A stretch of 64,000 bases of DNA from Lentibacter sp. XHP0401 (GTDB lineage: Bacteria; Pseudomonadota; Alphaproteobacteria; Rhodobacterales; Rhodobacteraceae), in contig NZ_JAOWLC010000005.1 of the NCBI RefSeq assembly GCF_025751535.1, forward strand, positions 124,001-188,000, written 5' to 3'. Of this stretch, positions 17,421 through 26,931 are shown piece by piece (positions within the stretch are counted from its first letter, which is position 1; each line of letters starts with the position of its first letter). The position numbers and the translations under genes were made by a program. The notes under the pieces were generated by a model, which saw nothing but the letters and a program-made list of their open reading frames with translations, had not been told where the DNA came from and ran no database searches.

Positions 17421-18797
17421 CTACCGCCGCTTCACATGCTGCAACAATGCTTCCGAAGCATAGCCATCCGCCGTCAAACCATTGCGGCTCTGATACGCCT
17501 TGATCTGCGCCTTGGTGTTTGGCCCGATCTTGCCGTCGACTTTCTCAAGCGCATACCCCTTACGCTTCAAAAGCCGTTGCAAATCCTTGGTCTCTTCTTC
17601 GCTCAAAGGCCGCTCGCCGGGGCCGAAATTGCCCTGCAAGGGAATCCCCCCTCTCAAACGGTCCGCCAGATGCCCCACACCGATCACATAGGCATCTGCC
17701 GCATTATACCGCTCGATCGCGCGGAAGTTCTTCTCGAAGATCATAAGCGCCAAACCGCGTCCGCCCTCGGGAAACAGGATCGACGCCGAGCCATAGTCGC
17801 GCACCGCGCGGCCCTGCACATCCGTCACCCCGAGTCTGGCCCAGTCAGACGGCATCTTGAGTGTTTTACGGCTCGCAAGCCCGCGGTTAAAGCCCTGAGG
17901 CAAGCGCACTTCCACACCCCACGGCATCCCCTTCTGCCACCCCGAGCGCGCAAGGTATGCAGCCGTCGAGGCCAAGGCATCACTCGGATCGTTGCTCCAG
18001 ATGTCGCGCTTTCCATCGCCGGTGAAATCCACAGCAAACAGCTCGTAAGACGTGGGGATAAACTGCGTATGCCCCATCGCCCCTGCCCATGAGCCTTTCA
18101 TCTTGGCAGGCGTGGTATCACCGCGCTGCAAAATCTTGAGTGCCGCAATCAACTGCTTGGAAAAAAAGTCGCGCCGCCGCCCGTCATAGGCCAGCGTCGC
18201 CATCGCCTCGATCACATTGTAATCGCCCTTGATGTCTCCATAAAAGCTCTCAAGCCCCCAGACAGCCGTGACAATCTCTTTTTCCACGCCATATTTGCGC
18301 TCGATCGCCTCAAGCGTGCGGCGGTGCTTGCGCAACATCCGCTTGCCATCGGCCACCCGCTTGTCCGAGGTGGCGTTGGAGAGATATTCCCAAATCGTCT
18401 TGCTAAACTCGGCCTGATTGCCGTCACTCGCAACCACATCAGTGTTGTAGCGAATGCCGCGAAACGCCTGATTGATCACACTCTGGCTGATGCCTGCATT
18501 GGCCGCGCGCGGCTTGAAGCTTTCCACCCAGCGCTCAAAGCCCGCATTGCGCGGATAGCTCTTCACCTCGACAAGCGAAGCCGAGGGGGCGGCATCAAGC
18601 TGCAGATCAGCAGGCCGCACCACAGGCCGCAGCGTGGGCGCAATCGCACTCACCCGCATTACTGAGACAACCTCGCCGCCCGTGCCGGAGCCGGGCCGCA
18701 AGACAGGGCGCAGTGAAGTATCCACCGTGCCGCTCGCCGCCACAGAACCCGAAAGCCCGGCTGTCAAAACCGAAAGTCCTAAAAATCTTCGAAGCAT
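17421..18797 (-). CDS. Lytic murein transglycosylase with peptidoglycan-binding domain (MltB family)
   Basis: A 458-aa exported enzyme cleaving the MurNAc-GlcNAc bond to 1,6-anhydro-MurNAc ends. The N-terminal signal peptide is about residues 1-21 (SVLTAGLSGSVAASG). The SLT/MltB catalytic Glu is in VTAVWGLESFYGDIKGDYNV (about residue 177). MGHTQFIPTSY and the substrate-groove stretch FTGDGKRDIW follow. The last about 60 residues are a peptidoglycan-binding_1 domain (LQRLLKRKGYALEKVDGKIG). No lipobox Cys is visible, so it is probably soluble in the periplasm. Confidence 0.92.
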   Translation of the reverse strand: MLRRFLGLSVLTAGLSGSVAASGTVDTSLRPVLRPGSGTGGEVVSVMRVSAIAPTLRPVVRPADLQLDAAPSASLVEVKSYPRNAGFERWVESFKPRAANAGISQSVINQAFRGIRYNTDVVASDGNQAEFSKTIWEYLSNATSDKRVADGKRMLRKHRRTLEAIERKYGVEKEIVTAVWGLESFYGDIKGDYNVIEAMATLAYDGRRRDFFSKQLIAALKILQRGDTTPAKMKGSWAGAMGHTQFIPTSYELFAVDFTGDGKRDIWSNDPSDALASTAAYLARSGWQKGMPWGVEVRLPQGFNRGLASRKTLKMPSDWARLGVTDVQGRAVRDYGSASILFPEGGRGLALMIFEKNFRAIERYNAADAYVIGVGHLADRLRGGIPLQGNFGPGERPLSEEETKDLQRLLKRKGYALEKVDGKIGPNTKAQIKAYQSRNGLTADGYASEALLQHVKRR

Positions 18798-18876
18798 GTT
18801 AGCCTCTTTTTTACTGCCCGCATTTTTTTTTGCATTTATAACCTAGCGCGAAACAGTCGTTTCTGAAAGAGCAGTC

Positions 18877-19587
18877 TCAGTCACTTTTCCCCGGTGCAGG
18901 CGGATACCCGCCCCTTATCTTCGCGATATGTTCGCGCAATAGCGGCACACGCTCGGGGCGAAAGCTCTGCCCGCTCACGACAAGCTCCGCCATACGATCC
19001 AGCCGGAACGCACGAAAATCCCTCCGCAGCAGACACCACGCCAAAAGCACATGCGCATCACTCATATAGACAATGCCCAAAGGTTTCACCGAGCGCTCGC
19101 TTTCTCGGCCCTCCGCATCCTTATAGGCAAAGCTCACAACCAACTCCTCCCAAGCCGCGCTGCGCAAGGCAGCCACATCCACTCCCGGCGCAGTAGGCTT
19201 GCGAAACCGCCGCGCACTCAAAACAGCGTGCTCAAGGCGGCGCGCCTGCCCTGCAGGCACACGCGCACGGATCTTTGACAAAGCGCTCATCGCCGCCTTG
19301 CCCAACGCAGGGTCGGCAATCTCGGCAACTTCCTTAAGGCCCAGAACCAGCGCTTCCAGTTCGTCGGGCTCAAAGCCCAAAGGTGGTAGGGCAGCATCCT
19401 CTCGCAAGGTGTAGCCAAAGCCCGCCTCGCCCTCGATGACAGCACCCAAAGCGCGCAGTTCGTCTATGTCACGGTAGATCGTGCGCAGGCTCACGCCCGT
19501 CTCCTGCGCAAGGCTCTCGGCGCGCACAGGCGGGGCCGCGCTGCGCAAGGCTTGCATGAGCTGAAAGAGGCGCGCGGTGCGAGACAT
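18877..19587 (-). CDS. WYL-domain transcriptional regulator (YafY/DeoR-like HTH)
   Basis: A 236-aa regulator from the ATG at 19587, which has GGAAGG upstream (an upstream frame extension to 19662 runs into the neighbouring promoter and is rejected). It has an HTH_11 domain at residues 1-60 (AQETGVSLRTIYRDIDELR is the recognition part) and a WYL ligand-binding domain (about 130-215). The GST gene at 19675 is divergent with an 87-base gap, so this protein probably controls that promoter. The ligand is unknown; WYL proteins often sense nucleotides or nucleic acids. Confidence 0.88.
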   Translation of the reverse strand: MSRTARLFQLMQALRSAAPPVRAESLAQETGVSLRTIYRDIDELRALGAVIEGEAGFGYTLREDAALPPLGFEPDELEALVLGLKEVAEIADPALGKAAMSALSKIRARVPAGQARRLEHAVLSARRFRKPTAPGVDVAALRSAAWEELVVSFAYKDAEGRESERSVKPLGIVYMSDAHVLLAWCLLRRDFRAFRLDRMAELVVSGQSFRPERVPLLREHIAKIRGGYPPAPGKSD

Positions 19588-19674
19588 ATCTGACCTTCCC
19601 ATAAGCTGCTGCCATATTTTGTCAGCATTTCTCTCTATAGCTTGCTCAACAAAGTTCAGCAAAGGACAGCTTTC

Positions 19675-20376
19675 ATGATCACTCTCATCACCTTTCCCGA
19701 AACCTTCGGTGAATTCGCCGCCTCACCGTTTTGCACCAAAGCGGCCTACCTGTTGCAAATGTCAGGCCAACCTTGGAAGCGCGAAGACACACTCGATCCG
19801 CGCCCTTTCAAATATGGCAAACTCCCCGCCATCCGCTTGGCATCCGGCGACCTGATCTGCGACAGCGAAAACATTCGCGTACATCTGGAGGCGCTGGGCG
19901 CTGACTTCTTCAAAGGCCTGTCCGCAGACGACCGCGCCTGCGCCCGCGCCTTTACGGTGATGGCGGAAGAACACATGTATTTTCATCAGGTGCTTGACCG
20001 ATGGGCAAATGACGAGATCTTCAAAATCCTCCAGATCGAGTTTTTCAGCATGATCCCCACGCTGCTGCGCGGCTTTGTAACAGGCAAACTGCGCAAAAGC
20101 CTCCTGCACGGGATGAATGCCCAAGGCCTCGGCCGCTTCACACCCGAAGAGCGCCTCGCACGGCTGGAGGGCGATTTGCAGGCCATCTCTGCGCGACTTT
20201 CCACGCGGCCTTTCCTCTTTGGCAACACCCCCGGCGCCGCCGATGCTTCTGTCGCGGCGATGCTCGGCGGCATGCGCGCCAGCCCTGTAGAAACCTTGCA
20301 ATCCAAACGTGTTGGCAGCGATACTGCACTCATGGATTATGTAAACCGCATGGAAACCACGGTGGCGATAAGGTGA
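19675..20376 (+). CDS. Glutathione S-transferase-like protein
   Basis: A 233-aa protein from the ATG at 19675 with AAAGGA upstream. The thioredoxin-fold N-terminal part has SPFCTKAAYLLQMSGQPW (a Cys-containing active-site helix of the metaxin/omega-like GST type) and DPRPFKYGKLPAIRL, followed by CDSENIRVHLE. The C-terminal helical part ends near residue 200 with FLFGNTPGAADASVAAML. Divergent from the WYL regulator, so probably its target, and overlapping the next gene by GTGA. Confidence 0.82.
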   Translation: MITLITFPETFGEFAASPFCTKAAYLLQMSGQPWKREDTLDPRPFKYGKLPAIRLASGDLICDSENIRVHLEALGADFFKGLSADDRACARAFTVMAEEHMYFHQVLDRWANDEIFKILQIEFFSMIPTLLRGFVTGKLRKSLLHGMNAQGLGRFTPEERLARLEGDLQAISARLSTRPFLFGNTPGAADASVAAMLGGMRASPVETLQSKRVGSDTALMDYVNRMETTVAIR

Positions 20377-20750
20377 GACCTTTCGCAAGCCCTGAAGTGG
20401 AAGCCGCTTTCGCCGCCTTCCCTCCCGAAGCGCGGGCCGGGCTGATGCACCTGCGCGCGCTGATCTTTGACGTCGCGGGCGACCTTGAAGTGCGCGAAGA
20501 ACTCCGCTGGGGCCAACCCGCATACCTCGCGCCCAAGGGAAGCACGCTCAGACTTGCCGCGCCAAAGGCGGGCGGCTTTGCGCTTTACGCCCATTGCCAG
20601 AGCACCGTGATTTCAGACTATGCGGCGGCCTTTGCAGGGCAAGACCGCATCGAAGGCAACCGAGCGGTTCTGTTTGACGATGTGAGCGAAATCGATGCCG
20701 CGCGGCTTGGCCAGCTGATCGCCCATGCGCTGAGGTATCACGAAGCTTAG
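20373..20750 (+). CDS. DUF1801 domain protein (YdhG/YjbR-like)
   Basis: A 125-aa protein starting at GTG that overlaps the GST stop (GTGA). The core LRALIFDVAGDLEVREELRW followed by GQPAYLAPKGSTLRLAAPK fits the DUF1801 frataxin-like fold, a family with no settled activity. It is probably translated with the GST and under the same WYL regulator. Confidence 0.78.
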   Translation: MRPFASPEVEAAFAAFPPEARAGLMHLRALIFDVAGDLEVREELRWGQPAYLAPKGSTLRLAAPKAGGFALYAHCQSTVISDYAAAFAGQDRIEGNRAVLFDDVSEIDAARLGQLIAHALRYHEA

Positions 20751-20754
20751 GGAT

Positions 20755-20830
20755 CGAATTTTGCTTCGCAAAATCCGACCGAGGCGGGGGCTTTGCCCCC
20801 GCACCCCCAAGATATTTGTGAGCAGAAGAA
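20755..20830. repeat. GC-rich end-of-transcript repeat, copy 4 (inverted)
   Basis: Inverted relative to copies 1-3: GCGGGGGC (20784-20791), TTT, GCCCCCGC (20795-20802), then CCCCCAAGATATTTG. A second perfect hairpin ATTTTGC-TTC-GCAAAAT lies at 20758-20774. It separates two convergent genes (DUF1801 and RNase R). Confidence 0.78.
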
Positions 20831-20832
20831 GC

Positions 20833-23100
20833 CTATTTGCGCTTGCGTTCAATCTTGCGTTTGGTTTTGGCGGCTTTGGTTTTGGCTTTGCTTTGGGCGC
20901 GTTTGGGCGGCTTGCCACGGGCGCGGCCACGAGGGCCTCCGCGGCCCTGCTCTACAGGTTTGCCATCCATCTCGAGCAATTCAAGCACAATGCCACCTGT
21001 CACAGGCGCGGCCTCGGCGAGCTTCACTTTCACCCGCAGACCAAGGTTGATCTCGCGGCGGGTCTCGGAGCCTATAAGCACCCCGCGATCGGCATCGTAA
21101 TTGAAATACTCGCGCCCCAGCTCGCGCATCGGCACAAGGCCGTCAGCGCCTGTTTCGTCGAGCTTCACAAAGATACCGAAACGCGCGATACCACTGACTT
21201 TGCCTTCAAATGCCTCGCCCACACGTTTGTTGAGATAGGAGGCGAGGTAGCGGTCTGTCGTGTCGCGCTCGGCCAGCATGGAACGCCGTTCTGTCGCCGA
21301 GATATGCTGCGCTGTTTCTTCCAAGCCGGCTTCATCCTCAGCTGTCAGGCCGTCATTGCCCCAACCATGCGCTGAAACCAGAGCGCGGTGCACGATCAGG
21401 TCGGCGTAGCGGCGGATTGGCGAGGTAAAGTGCGAATAGGCCTGAAGCGCCAGCCCAAAGTGGCTGAAATTCTGCGGCGAATAATAAGCCTGCGTCATGG
21501 CACGCAGGGTGCTCATGTTGATCAGCTCGGCCTCTTCCATGCCCTCGGCCTGCGCCAGAAGGCGGTTGAGGTGCATCGTTTTAAGCACCTGCCCCTTGGC
21601 CAAAGTCAGCCCCGAGGCCTGCGCTACCTCTCGCAGGGCATCAAGCTTTTCAACGCTTGGCTCTTCGTGCACGCGGAAAAGCTGCACCGATTTGCGCGCA
21701 ATAAGTTCCTCGGCGGCGGCGACATTGGCCAGCACCATGAACTCCTCGATCATCCGGTGCGCATCAAGCCGCTCGGCATAATCAATCGAGACAACCTCGC
21801 CCTCGTCATTCAGCACAATCTTGCGCTCCGGCAAGTCAAGCTCAAGCGGCTGGCGCACCGAGCGCGCGTGGCGCAGGGCATAGTAGGCCTCATACAACGG
21901 CGCGATCACATCGCCCATCAAAGGCGCGCATTTCTCGTTTGGCGCGCCGTCTTGCGCCGCCTGCACTTCCTTGTAATTCAACGAAGCATCCGAGCGCATG
22001 AGCCCGCGCACAAACCTGTGGGACAGCTTGTGTCCCTTTGCATCAATCTGCATCCGCACGGCAATACAAGCGCGCGGCACGCCTTCGTGCAAAGAGCACA
22101 AATCGCCCGATAAACGATCAGGCAACATCGGCACAACGCGGTCGGGGAAGTAGCTTGAGTTGCCGCGCTTCCTTGCCTCGCGGTCAAGTGCCGTGCCCGC
22201 GCGCACATAATGCGCCACATCGGCAATCGCGACCCAGATGATATGGCCGCCCTCGTTTTTCGGGTCCGTATCAGGCTCGGCATAGCAAGCATCGTCATGG
22301 TCACGCGCATCATGCGGATCAATCGTGATCAGAGGCATCTCGCGCAAGTCTTCGCGTCCCTTGAGGCCCGCAGGCTTCATGCTGTCCGCCTCGGCAATCA
22401 CCGCATCGGGGAAGCGGTCGGGAATCCCGTGCTGATGGATCGCAATCAGGCTCACGGCCCTCGGCTGCGAGGGGTCGCCCAAGCGGTTGACGATCCGCGC
22501 CTTGGGCAGCCCCATGCGCGCCTTGGGGCCAATCGCGGCCCCTTCCACAAGCTCGCCGTCTTTGGCACCATTCACCTCGCCCGCGCCGACCGTCCATTCC
22601 TTCTGCTCGCCCTTGTCGATCGGCACAATCCGCCCGCCATCGGAGCCAGCACGGTAAATCCCGAGCACAAGCGAAGGGTTGGTCCCGATGCGGCGGATAA
22701 GGCGGCCCTCATAGCCATGTGGCTCGCCCGTCACCTGCGTGAGCCGTGCCAGAATCTGGTCACCCGCGCCAAGCGCAGGGTCGGAAGCCTTCACAATCAT
22801 CAGAACAAGCGGCGCTTCGCCCTCGCCCTGCCATTCCATCGGCTCCGCCATCGGGTCACCGTCACTCGTCGGCTGGACCATCCGCAAAACCGATACAGGC
22901 GGCAGTTTGTCGGCCTCGCGATAGGTCTTTTTGCGCCGCTTCAAATGCCCCTCGTCTTCGAGCTCTTTCATCATGCGCTTCAGATCGATCCGCGCAGCGC
23001 CCTTGATGCCAAAAGCCTTGGCAATATCGCGTTTTGCGGTCTGGGTCGGGTTCTCGGAAATCCATGTGAGGATTTCGTCTTTTGATGGCAATCTATTCAT
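20833..23100 (-). CDS. rnr: Ribonuclease R
   Basis: A 755-aa 3'-5' exoribonuclease of the RNB family, acting on structured RNA. The N-terminal winged-helix/cold-shock region (about 1-220) is followed by the RNB domain with the Mg-binding ITIDPHDARDHDDACYAEPD block (about residue 260). An S1 domain (about 635-715, GEAFEGKVSGIARFGIFVKL) and a Lys/Arg-rich tail typical of RNase R complete it. The ATG at 23100 (MNRLPSKDEI) gives the usual N-terminus; a TTG 24 bases upstream is possible. Neither has a clear ribosome binding site. Confidence 0.94.
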   Translation of the reverse strand: MNRLPSKDEILTWISENPTQTAKRDIAKAFGIKGAARIDLKRMMKELEDEGHLKRRKKTYREADKLPPVSVLRMVQPTSDGDPMAEPMEWQGEGEAPLVLMIVKASDPALGAGDQILARLTQVTGEPHGYEGRLIRRIGTNPSLVLGIYRAGSDGGRIVPIDKGEQKEWTVGAGEVNGAKDGELVEGAAIGPKARMGLPKARIVNRLGDPSQPRAVSLIAIHQHGIPDRFPDAVIAEADSMKPAGLKGREDLREMPLITIDPHDARDHDDACYAEPDTDPKNEGGHIIWVAIADVAHYVRAGTALDREARKRGNSSYFPDRVVPMLPDRLSGDLCSLHEGVPRACIAVRMQIDAKGHKLSHRFVRGLMRSDASLNYKEVQAAQDGAPNEKCAPLMGDVIAPLYEAYYALRHARSVRQPLELDLPERKIVLNDEGEVVSIDYAERLDAHRMIEEFMVLANVAAAEELIARKSVQLFRVHEEPSVEKLDALREVAQASGLTLAKGQVLKTMHLNRLLAQAEGMEEAELINMSTLRAMTQAYYSPQNFSHFGLALQAYSHFTSPIRRYADLIVHRALVSAHGWGNDGLTAEDEAGLEETAQHISATERRSMLAERDTTDRYLASYLNKRVGEAFEGKVSGIARFGIFVKLDETGADGLVPMRELGREYFNYDADRGVLIGSETRREINLGLRVKVKLAEAAPVTGGIVLELLEMDGKPVEQGRGGPRGRARGKPPKRAQSKAKTKAAKTKRKIERKRK

Positions 23101-23225
23101 AAGATCAGCGCTACCACGGCGCAAATCGGAATGGAATATTTACCTTCTGTTCAGAGATCGGTTAACGCACCGCGCGGCGCACGCTGGCTTAGCTAATTTT
23201 TCCTACCACAAACCCCGTTTTGGCG

Positions 23226-23267
23226 GTGCACGGGGGGTGCACGCATTGTGCACGCTTATCACCCCCC
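23226..23267. promoter_or_regulatory. Three phased GTGCAC palindromes upstream of rnr
   Basis: GTGCAC occurs at 23226-23231, 23237-23242 and 23248-23253, each exactly 11 bases after the last. GGGGGGTG (23232-23239) can pair with CACCCCCC (23260-23267). The site is about 130 bases upstream of rnr and could be an operator array or a structured leader. Confidence 0.4.
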
Positions 23268-23312
23268 TGGAATCAGCACAGTTTTGAGCCGTTAACCATG
23301 CGGAACGAAGGC

Positions 23313-23903
23313 CTAGGCTTTCGGTAAGTCGCGGGCCGTGTCCACATCTGAAAGCTCGGCCACAAGCGCATGGGACTGCCCCGAAAGCGTGGCCAGACTG
23401 TCGGCCAAAGCGTGCGCGCTTGACCAGCGCACATCTCTGAAAAGCCCGCGTGGCAGAGGGCGGCTGCGCTTGAACCCTGTCAGCCAGAAGCCCCCGTCAG
23501 TTGCAGGCCCAAACACCGCATCACAGCTCCCAAGGACTGCAAAAGCCTCGGCAATCTCGCGCTTGGTCACAGCCGGAATATCTCCGCCAATCAGGCAAGC
23601 GCGCCCCTTGGGCAGCGCCTCAAAGGCCGCGGTCATACGCTGCCCCAAGTCGCCCTGCCCTTGTGAAATGCGCGGTAAATGCGCGGGCCAGACAGAGCTT
23701 TCCAAAGCTGTGTCTGGCGCCACACTCAGCCATATCTGCCAGCGCGGATCAGACAGCCGCCGCAACAATCGCCGCACAGAATGGCGAAACCACCACGCCG
23801 CCGCAACAGAGCCGATATCTCTCGCCAACCGTGTTTTCACCCGCCCTGCGGCAGGAAATTTCACCATCACAATCAAATGCTGCACAGGCGTCTGACTAGC
23901 CAA
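23313..23903 (-). CDS. DUF2064 / TIGR04282 glycosyltransferase-like protein
   Basis: About 197 aa of a GT-A-fold nucleotidyl/glycosyltransferase-like family. Landmarks: [20 protein letters not shown] at the start, the nucleotide-binding [10 protein letters not shown] (about residue 104) and [18 protein letters not shown] (about 127). The start is uncertain: a TTG at 23903 overlaps the dapE stop, and a GTG at 23885 sits three residues before the LIVMVK strand. It follows dapE directly. Some relatives work in arsenosugar biosynthesis, but no partner for that is nearby, so the product is unassigned. Confidence 0.8.
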   Translation of the reverse strand: MASQTPVQHLIVMVKFPAAGRVKTRLARDIGSVAAAWWFRHSVRRLLRRLSDPRWQIWLSVAPDTALESSVWPAHLPRISQGQGDLGQRMTAAFEALPKGRACLIGGDIPAVTKREIAEAFAVLGSCDAVFGPATDGGFWLTGFKRSRPLPRGLFRDVRWSSAHALADSLATLSGQSHALVAELSDVDTARDLPKA

Positions 23904-25044
23904 AATAGTCGCCCAAAATACGCTTATAAATCGCCTTAAGCTGATGGATCTGGGCGGTTTCGACCCGCTCGTCCACCTGATGCATCGTCTTGCCCACAAG
24001 GCCAAACTCAACCACAGGGCAATGCTTCATCACAAAGCGCGCATCCGATGTGCCGCCCGTTGTCGACATTTCAGGCACACGCCCCGTCTCGGCCTGAACA
24101 CTTTTTGCAATCAGCGAAGAAAGCTCCCCCGGCGGAGTGATAAAGCTCTCGCCTGAAATTTTCACTTTCAGATCAATGCCTACGCCGAAAGCCTCACGCA
24201 CCTTCGCCGCCTCCTCCTCAAGCCATGCACTCAAGGATGCGCCCGAATGGCTGTCATTGAAGCGGATGTTCACACAAGCCTTGCTCTGTGCAGGGATCAC
24301 GTTGGTTGCGGCATTGCCCGTGTCAATCGTCACAACGGCAAGGGTCGAGGCATCAAAGTGTTCTGTGCCTTGGTCAAGCTCGGCGCTGGCCAGCGTGTCC
24401 ATCAACCGCACCATGGCGTTAAGCGGGTTGTTGGCGCGGTGCGGATAGGCCGAATGGCCCTGCACGCCCGTCACGGTAAACCAGGCCGAAAGCGAGCCGC
24501 GCCGCCCGATCTTCATCATCTCACCCATCTCGTTCGGACAGGTCGGCTCACCCACAAGGCACACATCCATGCGCTCGCCCGCTTCGGCCATATAATCCAG
24601 AAGCGCAGTTGTGCCGTCAATCGCATCGCCCTCCTCATCCCCCGTGATGGTGAGGATCACTGCGCCGTCAGGGGGCATGTCTTGCACAAATTCGATGGCA
24701 GCGGCGGCAAAGGCGGCCACGCCTGATTTCATATCCGTCGCGCCACGACCCCAGATCATCCCGTCTTTTTCCACGGCCCCAAAGGGCGGCACGCTCCAGG
24801 CAGCCTCATCCCCCACAGGCACAACATCAGTATGGCCGTTGAAACCGAAGGATTTATTCGCGCCTTTTGTGCCCCAGCGCGCAAAGAGGTTACACACCTC
24901 GCCACGGTCCACCCGTGTGCACTCAAACCCCGCCTCTGTCAGCAGTTTGTCGAGCAACGACAGTGCGCCGCCTTCAACGGGTGTTACTGATGCACATTGT
25001 ATAAGTGATTTCGTCAGTTCTGCCGCATCAACCTGAGGAGCCAT
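23896..25044 (-). CDS. dapE: Succinyl-diaminopimelate desuccinylase
   Basis: A 382-aa M20 metallopeptidase hydrolysing N-succinyl-LL-2,6-diaminopimelate to LL-DAP and succinate in lysine/peptidoglycan precursor synthesis. The di-zinc ligands are in [23 protein letters not shown] and [13 protein letters not shown] (the catalytic Glu is in EEGD). The dimerisation domain starts near residue 180 and ends with [11 protein letters not shown]. The ATG at 25044 ([10 protein letters not shown]) has AAAGGCAG upstream; the 30-residue extension beyond it has the composition of a leader and is rejected. Confidence 0.95.
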   Translation of the reverse strand: MAPQVDAAELTKSLIQCASVTPVEGGALSLLDKLLTEAGFECTRVDRGEVCNLFARWGTKGANKSFGFNGHTDVVPVGDEAAWSVPPFGAVEKDGMIWGRGATDMKSGVAAFAAAAIEFVQDMPPDGAVILTITGDEEGDAIDGTTALLDYMAEAGERMDVCLVGEPTCPNEMGEMMKIGRRGSLSAWFTVTGVQGHSAYPHRANNPLNAMVRLMDTLASAELDQGTEHFDASTLAVVTIDTGNAATNVIPAQSKACVNIRFNDSHSGASLSAWLEEEAAKVREAFGVGIDLKVKISGESFITPPGELSSLIAKSVQAETGRVPEMSTTGGTSDARFVMKHCPVVEFGLVGKTMHQVDERVETAQIHQLKAIYKRILGDYFG

Positions 25045-25332
25045 TTTTCTGCCTTTCGCCGTTTCCGTGCACATACCACTACATATCGTGGCACAGAGGC
25101 CTTCGCAAACAAGAGACCGCCGCAATTTTGCCACGTTTCCGCTGAGTCAATTCCATAATCCCTTAACAGCGTGGATTCTTTAGTGTTAACGTTTCGGTAA
25201 TAATAAACCAGAGGCAGAGCAGGTGCGCGGGGTTACACCAACCCCGATCATCCAAAGAGCGAAAATCGCCAACGATATCTGTAACTTACAGGTCCGTGCC
25301 GGTCGCTTTGCCCTGAATGAGGCAGTAGTAGA

Positions 25333-26925
25333 ATGGTCGCGGCGTCAGAATTGCCGATCAACACAAATGCGTCTGCTATGCAGATGGCTCAAGCAATCTT
25401 CGGAGACGGAGTAACCATTGAGGGCGCGTCCTACTTTGGCAGCAACAACTCGTCCGGCATTTACTCCAATGGCGACAGCGTCACCTCTGGCGTAACCCCT
25501 TCGGATACAGGGGTCATTCTCTCTACAGGCGATGCACGAGACTTCACAAACTCATCGGGCAGTTCAAACCAAAGCAACAGCACAAGCTCCTCGACAAACG
25601 CTGGCCGGAACAGCAACGACAACCTGTCCAGCTTCAACTCTGCCGCTGGCGCACGTACCTACGACGCCGCCTACCTCGATGTTGATTTCACGCCAACTGG
25701 CGACACTCTGACAATGCAATTTGTCTTCTCGTCCGAGGAATACCCCGAGTTCACCAACTCGCAGTATCAGGATTTTATCGGCGTCTGGGTCAATGGCAGC
25801 TTTGTTGATGTCAGCGTCGGATCGGGCAGTGTGAACCCCTCCAACCTGAACAACAGCGACAACGAAAACCTCTTTTTCAACAACGCCAACGATGACTACA
25901 ACACTGAGATGGATGGCTTCACCGTCACCATGACGCTCACTATGAATGTCATCCCGAATGCCACCAATACGATCCGCATCGGCATCGCCGACGTGCTTGA
26001 CAGCAGCTATGATTCCAACCTGCTTATCGCCGCCGACAGCCTGCAAACCGTGCTTATTGCACATGATGACAGGTTCTCGCTGCCCGACCCGAACCAAGTC
26101 AAAACCATTGATGTTCTCAGCAATGATGTAGGCCCTAACGGCTCCACGCTCACCATCACGCACATCAATGGCGTGGCCGTCACAGCAGGTAGCACAGTTA
26201 CGCTCAACACTGGCCAGACTGTCACGCTCAATGCCGATGGCACCTTCACACTTGTGGGCGACAACGCGGCCGAAGACTTCAACTTCACTTATACAATCGA
26301 CGACGGAACCAACACCGATGTCGCTTACGTTATCGTGGATTCAGTGCCTTGCTTCGTGCGCGGCACCCGCATTCTGACAGAACGCGGACATGTCCCTGTT
26401 GAAGAACTCACCCTCGATGATCTCGTCCAGACCCGTGACAACGGTTTCCAGCCTCTGCGCTGGATAGGCAATCGAGTCATCGCCGCACAGGGCAAACACG
26501 CTCCGATCCGCATCAGAGCAGGCACCTTTGGAGCGCACAACGAGCTCTGGGTTTCCCCCTTGCACCGCGTCCTCATTCGCGACTCTCTGGCAGAACTGCT
26601 CTTTGGCGAATACGAAGTGCTCGTCACTGCGCGCGATCTGGTCAATGACAACTCTGTCACCGTGGTTGAAGGCCGTGAAGTCGAGTATTTCCACCTGCTC
26701 TTTGATCAACATGAGGTAATCTATTCCGAAGGCCTGCCGACCGAAAGTTTCCTGCCCGGTCCGCAGCTTGCCAACAGCTTCGAAGAAGAAGTGGCCGCCG
26801 AAATCTATGATCTTTTCCCCGAAATCGACCCGGCAACAGGCCTCGGTTACAGCCCTGCGGCACGGCGCACACTCAAGCCCTTCGAGGCGCAGCTGCTCTG
26901 CGCTTTCGAAGCTCAAGTGGCCTGA
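25333..26925 (+). CDS. Choice-of-anchor-L / cadherin-like / Hint-domain secreted protein
   Basis: A 530-aa modular protein. Residues about 15-230 are a Ser/Asn/Thr-rich choice-of-anchor-L-type domain (VVFSSEEYPEFTNSQ-like core FVFSSEEYPEFTNSQYQDFI). Residues about 245-335 are a beta-sandwich repeat (IDVLSNDVGPNG, then TFTLVGDNAAEDFNFTYTID). From 338 comes a Hint_2 domain with an intact nucleophile, Cys340 in PCFVRGTRILTERGHVPVEE, and the His of SPLHRVLI. There is no classical signal peptide, consistent with C-terminally directed type I secretion, which is not proven here. The Hint part may cut or ligate the preceding domain. The next Hint gene follows after six bases. Confidence 0.85.
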   Translation: MVAASELPINTNASAMQMAQAIFGDGVTIEGASYFGSNNSSGIYSNGDSVTSGVTPSDTGVILSTGDARDFTNSSGSSNQSNSTSSSTNAGRNSNDNLSSFNSAAGARTYDAAYLDVDFTPTGDTLTMQFVFSSEEYPEFTNSQYQDFIGVWVNGSFVDVSVGSGSVNPSNLNNSDNENLFFNNANDDYNTEMDGFTVTMTLTMNVIPNATNTIRIGIADVLDSSYDSNLLIAADSLQTVLIAHDDRFSLPDPNQVKTIDVLSNDVGPNGSTLTITHINGVAVTAGSTVTLNTGQTVTLNADGTFTLVGDNAAEDFNFTYTIDDGTNTDVAYVIVDSVPCFVRGTRILTERGHVPVEELTLDDLVQTRDNGFQPLRWIGNRVIAAQGKHAPIRIRAGTFGAHNELWVSPLHRVLIRDSLAELLFGEYEVLVTARDLVNDNSVTVVEGREVEYFHLLFDQHEVIYSEGLPTESFLPGPQLANSFEEEVAAEIYDLFPEIDPATGLGYSPAARRTLKPFEAQLLCAFEAQVA

Positions 26926-26931
26926 GCCACA

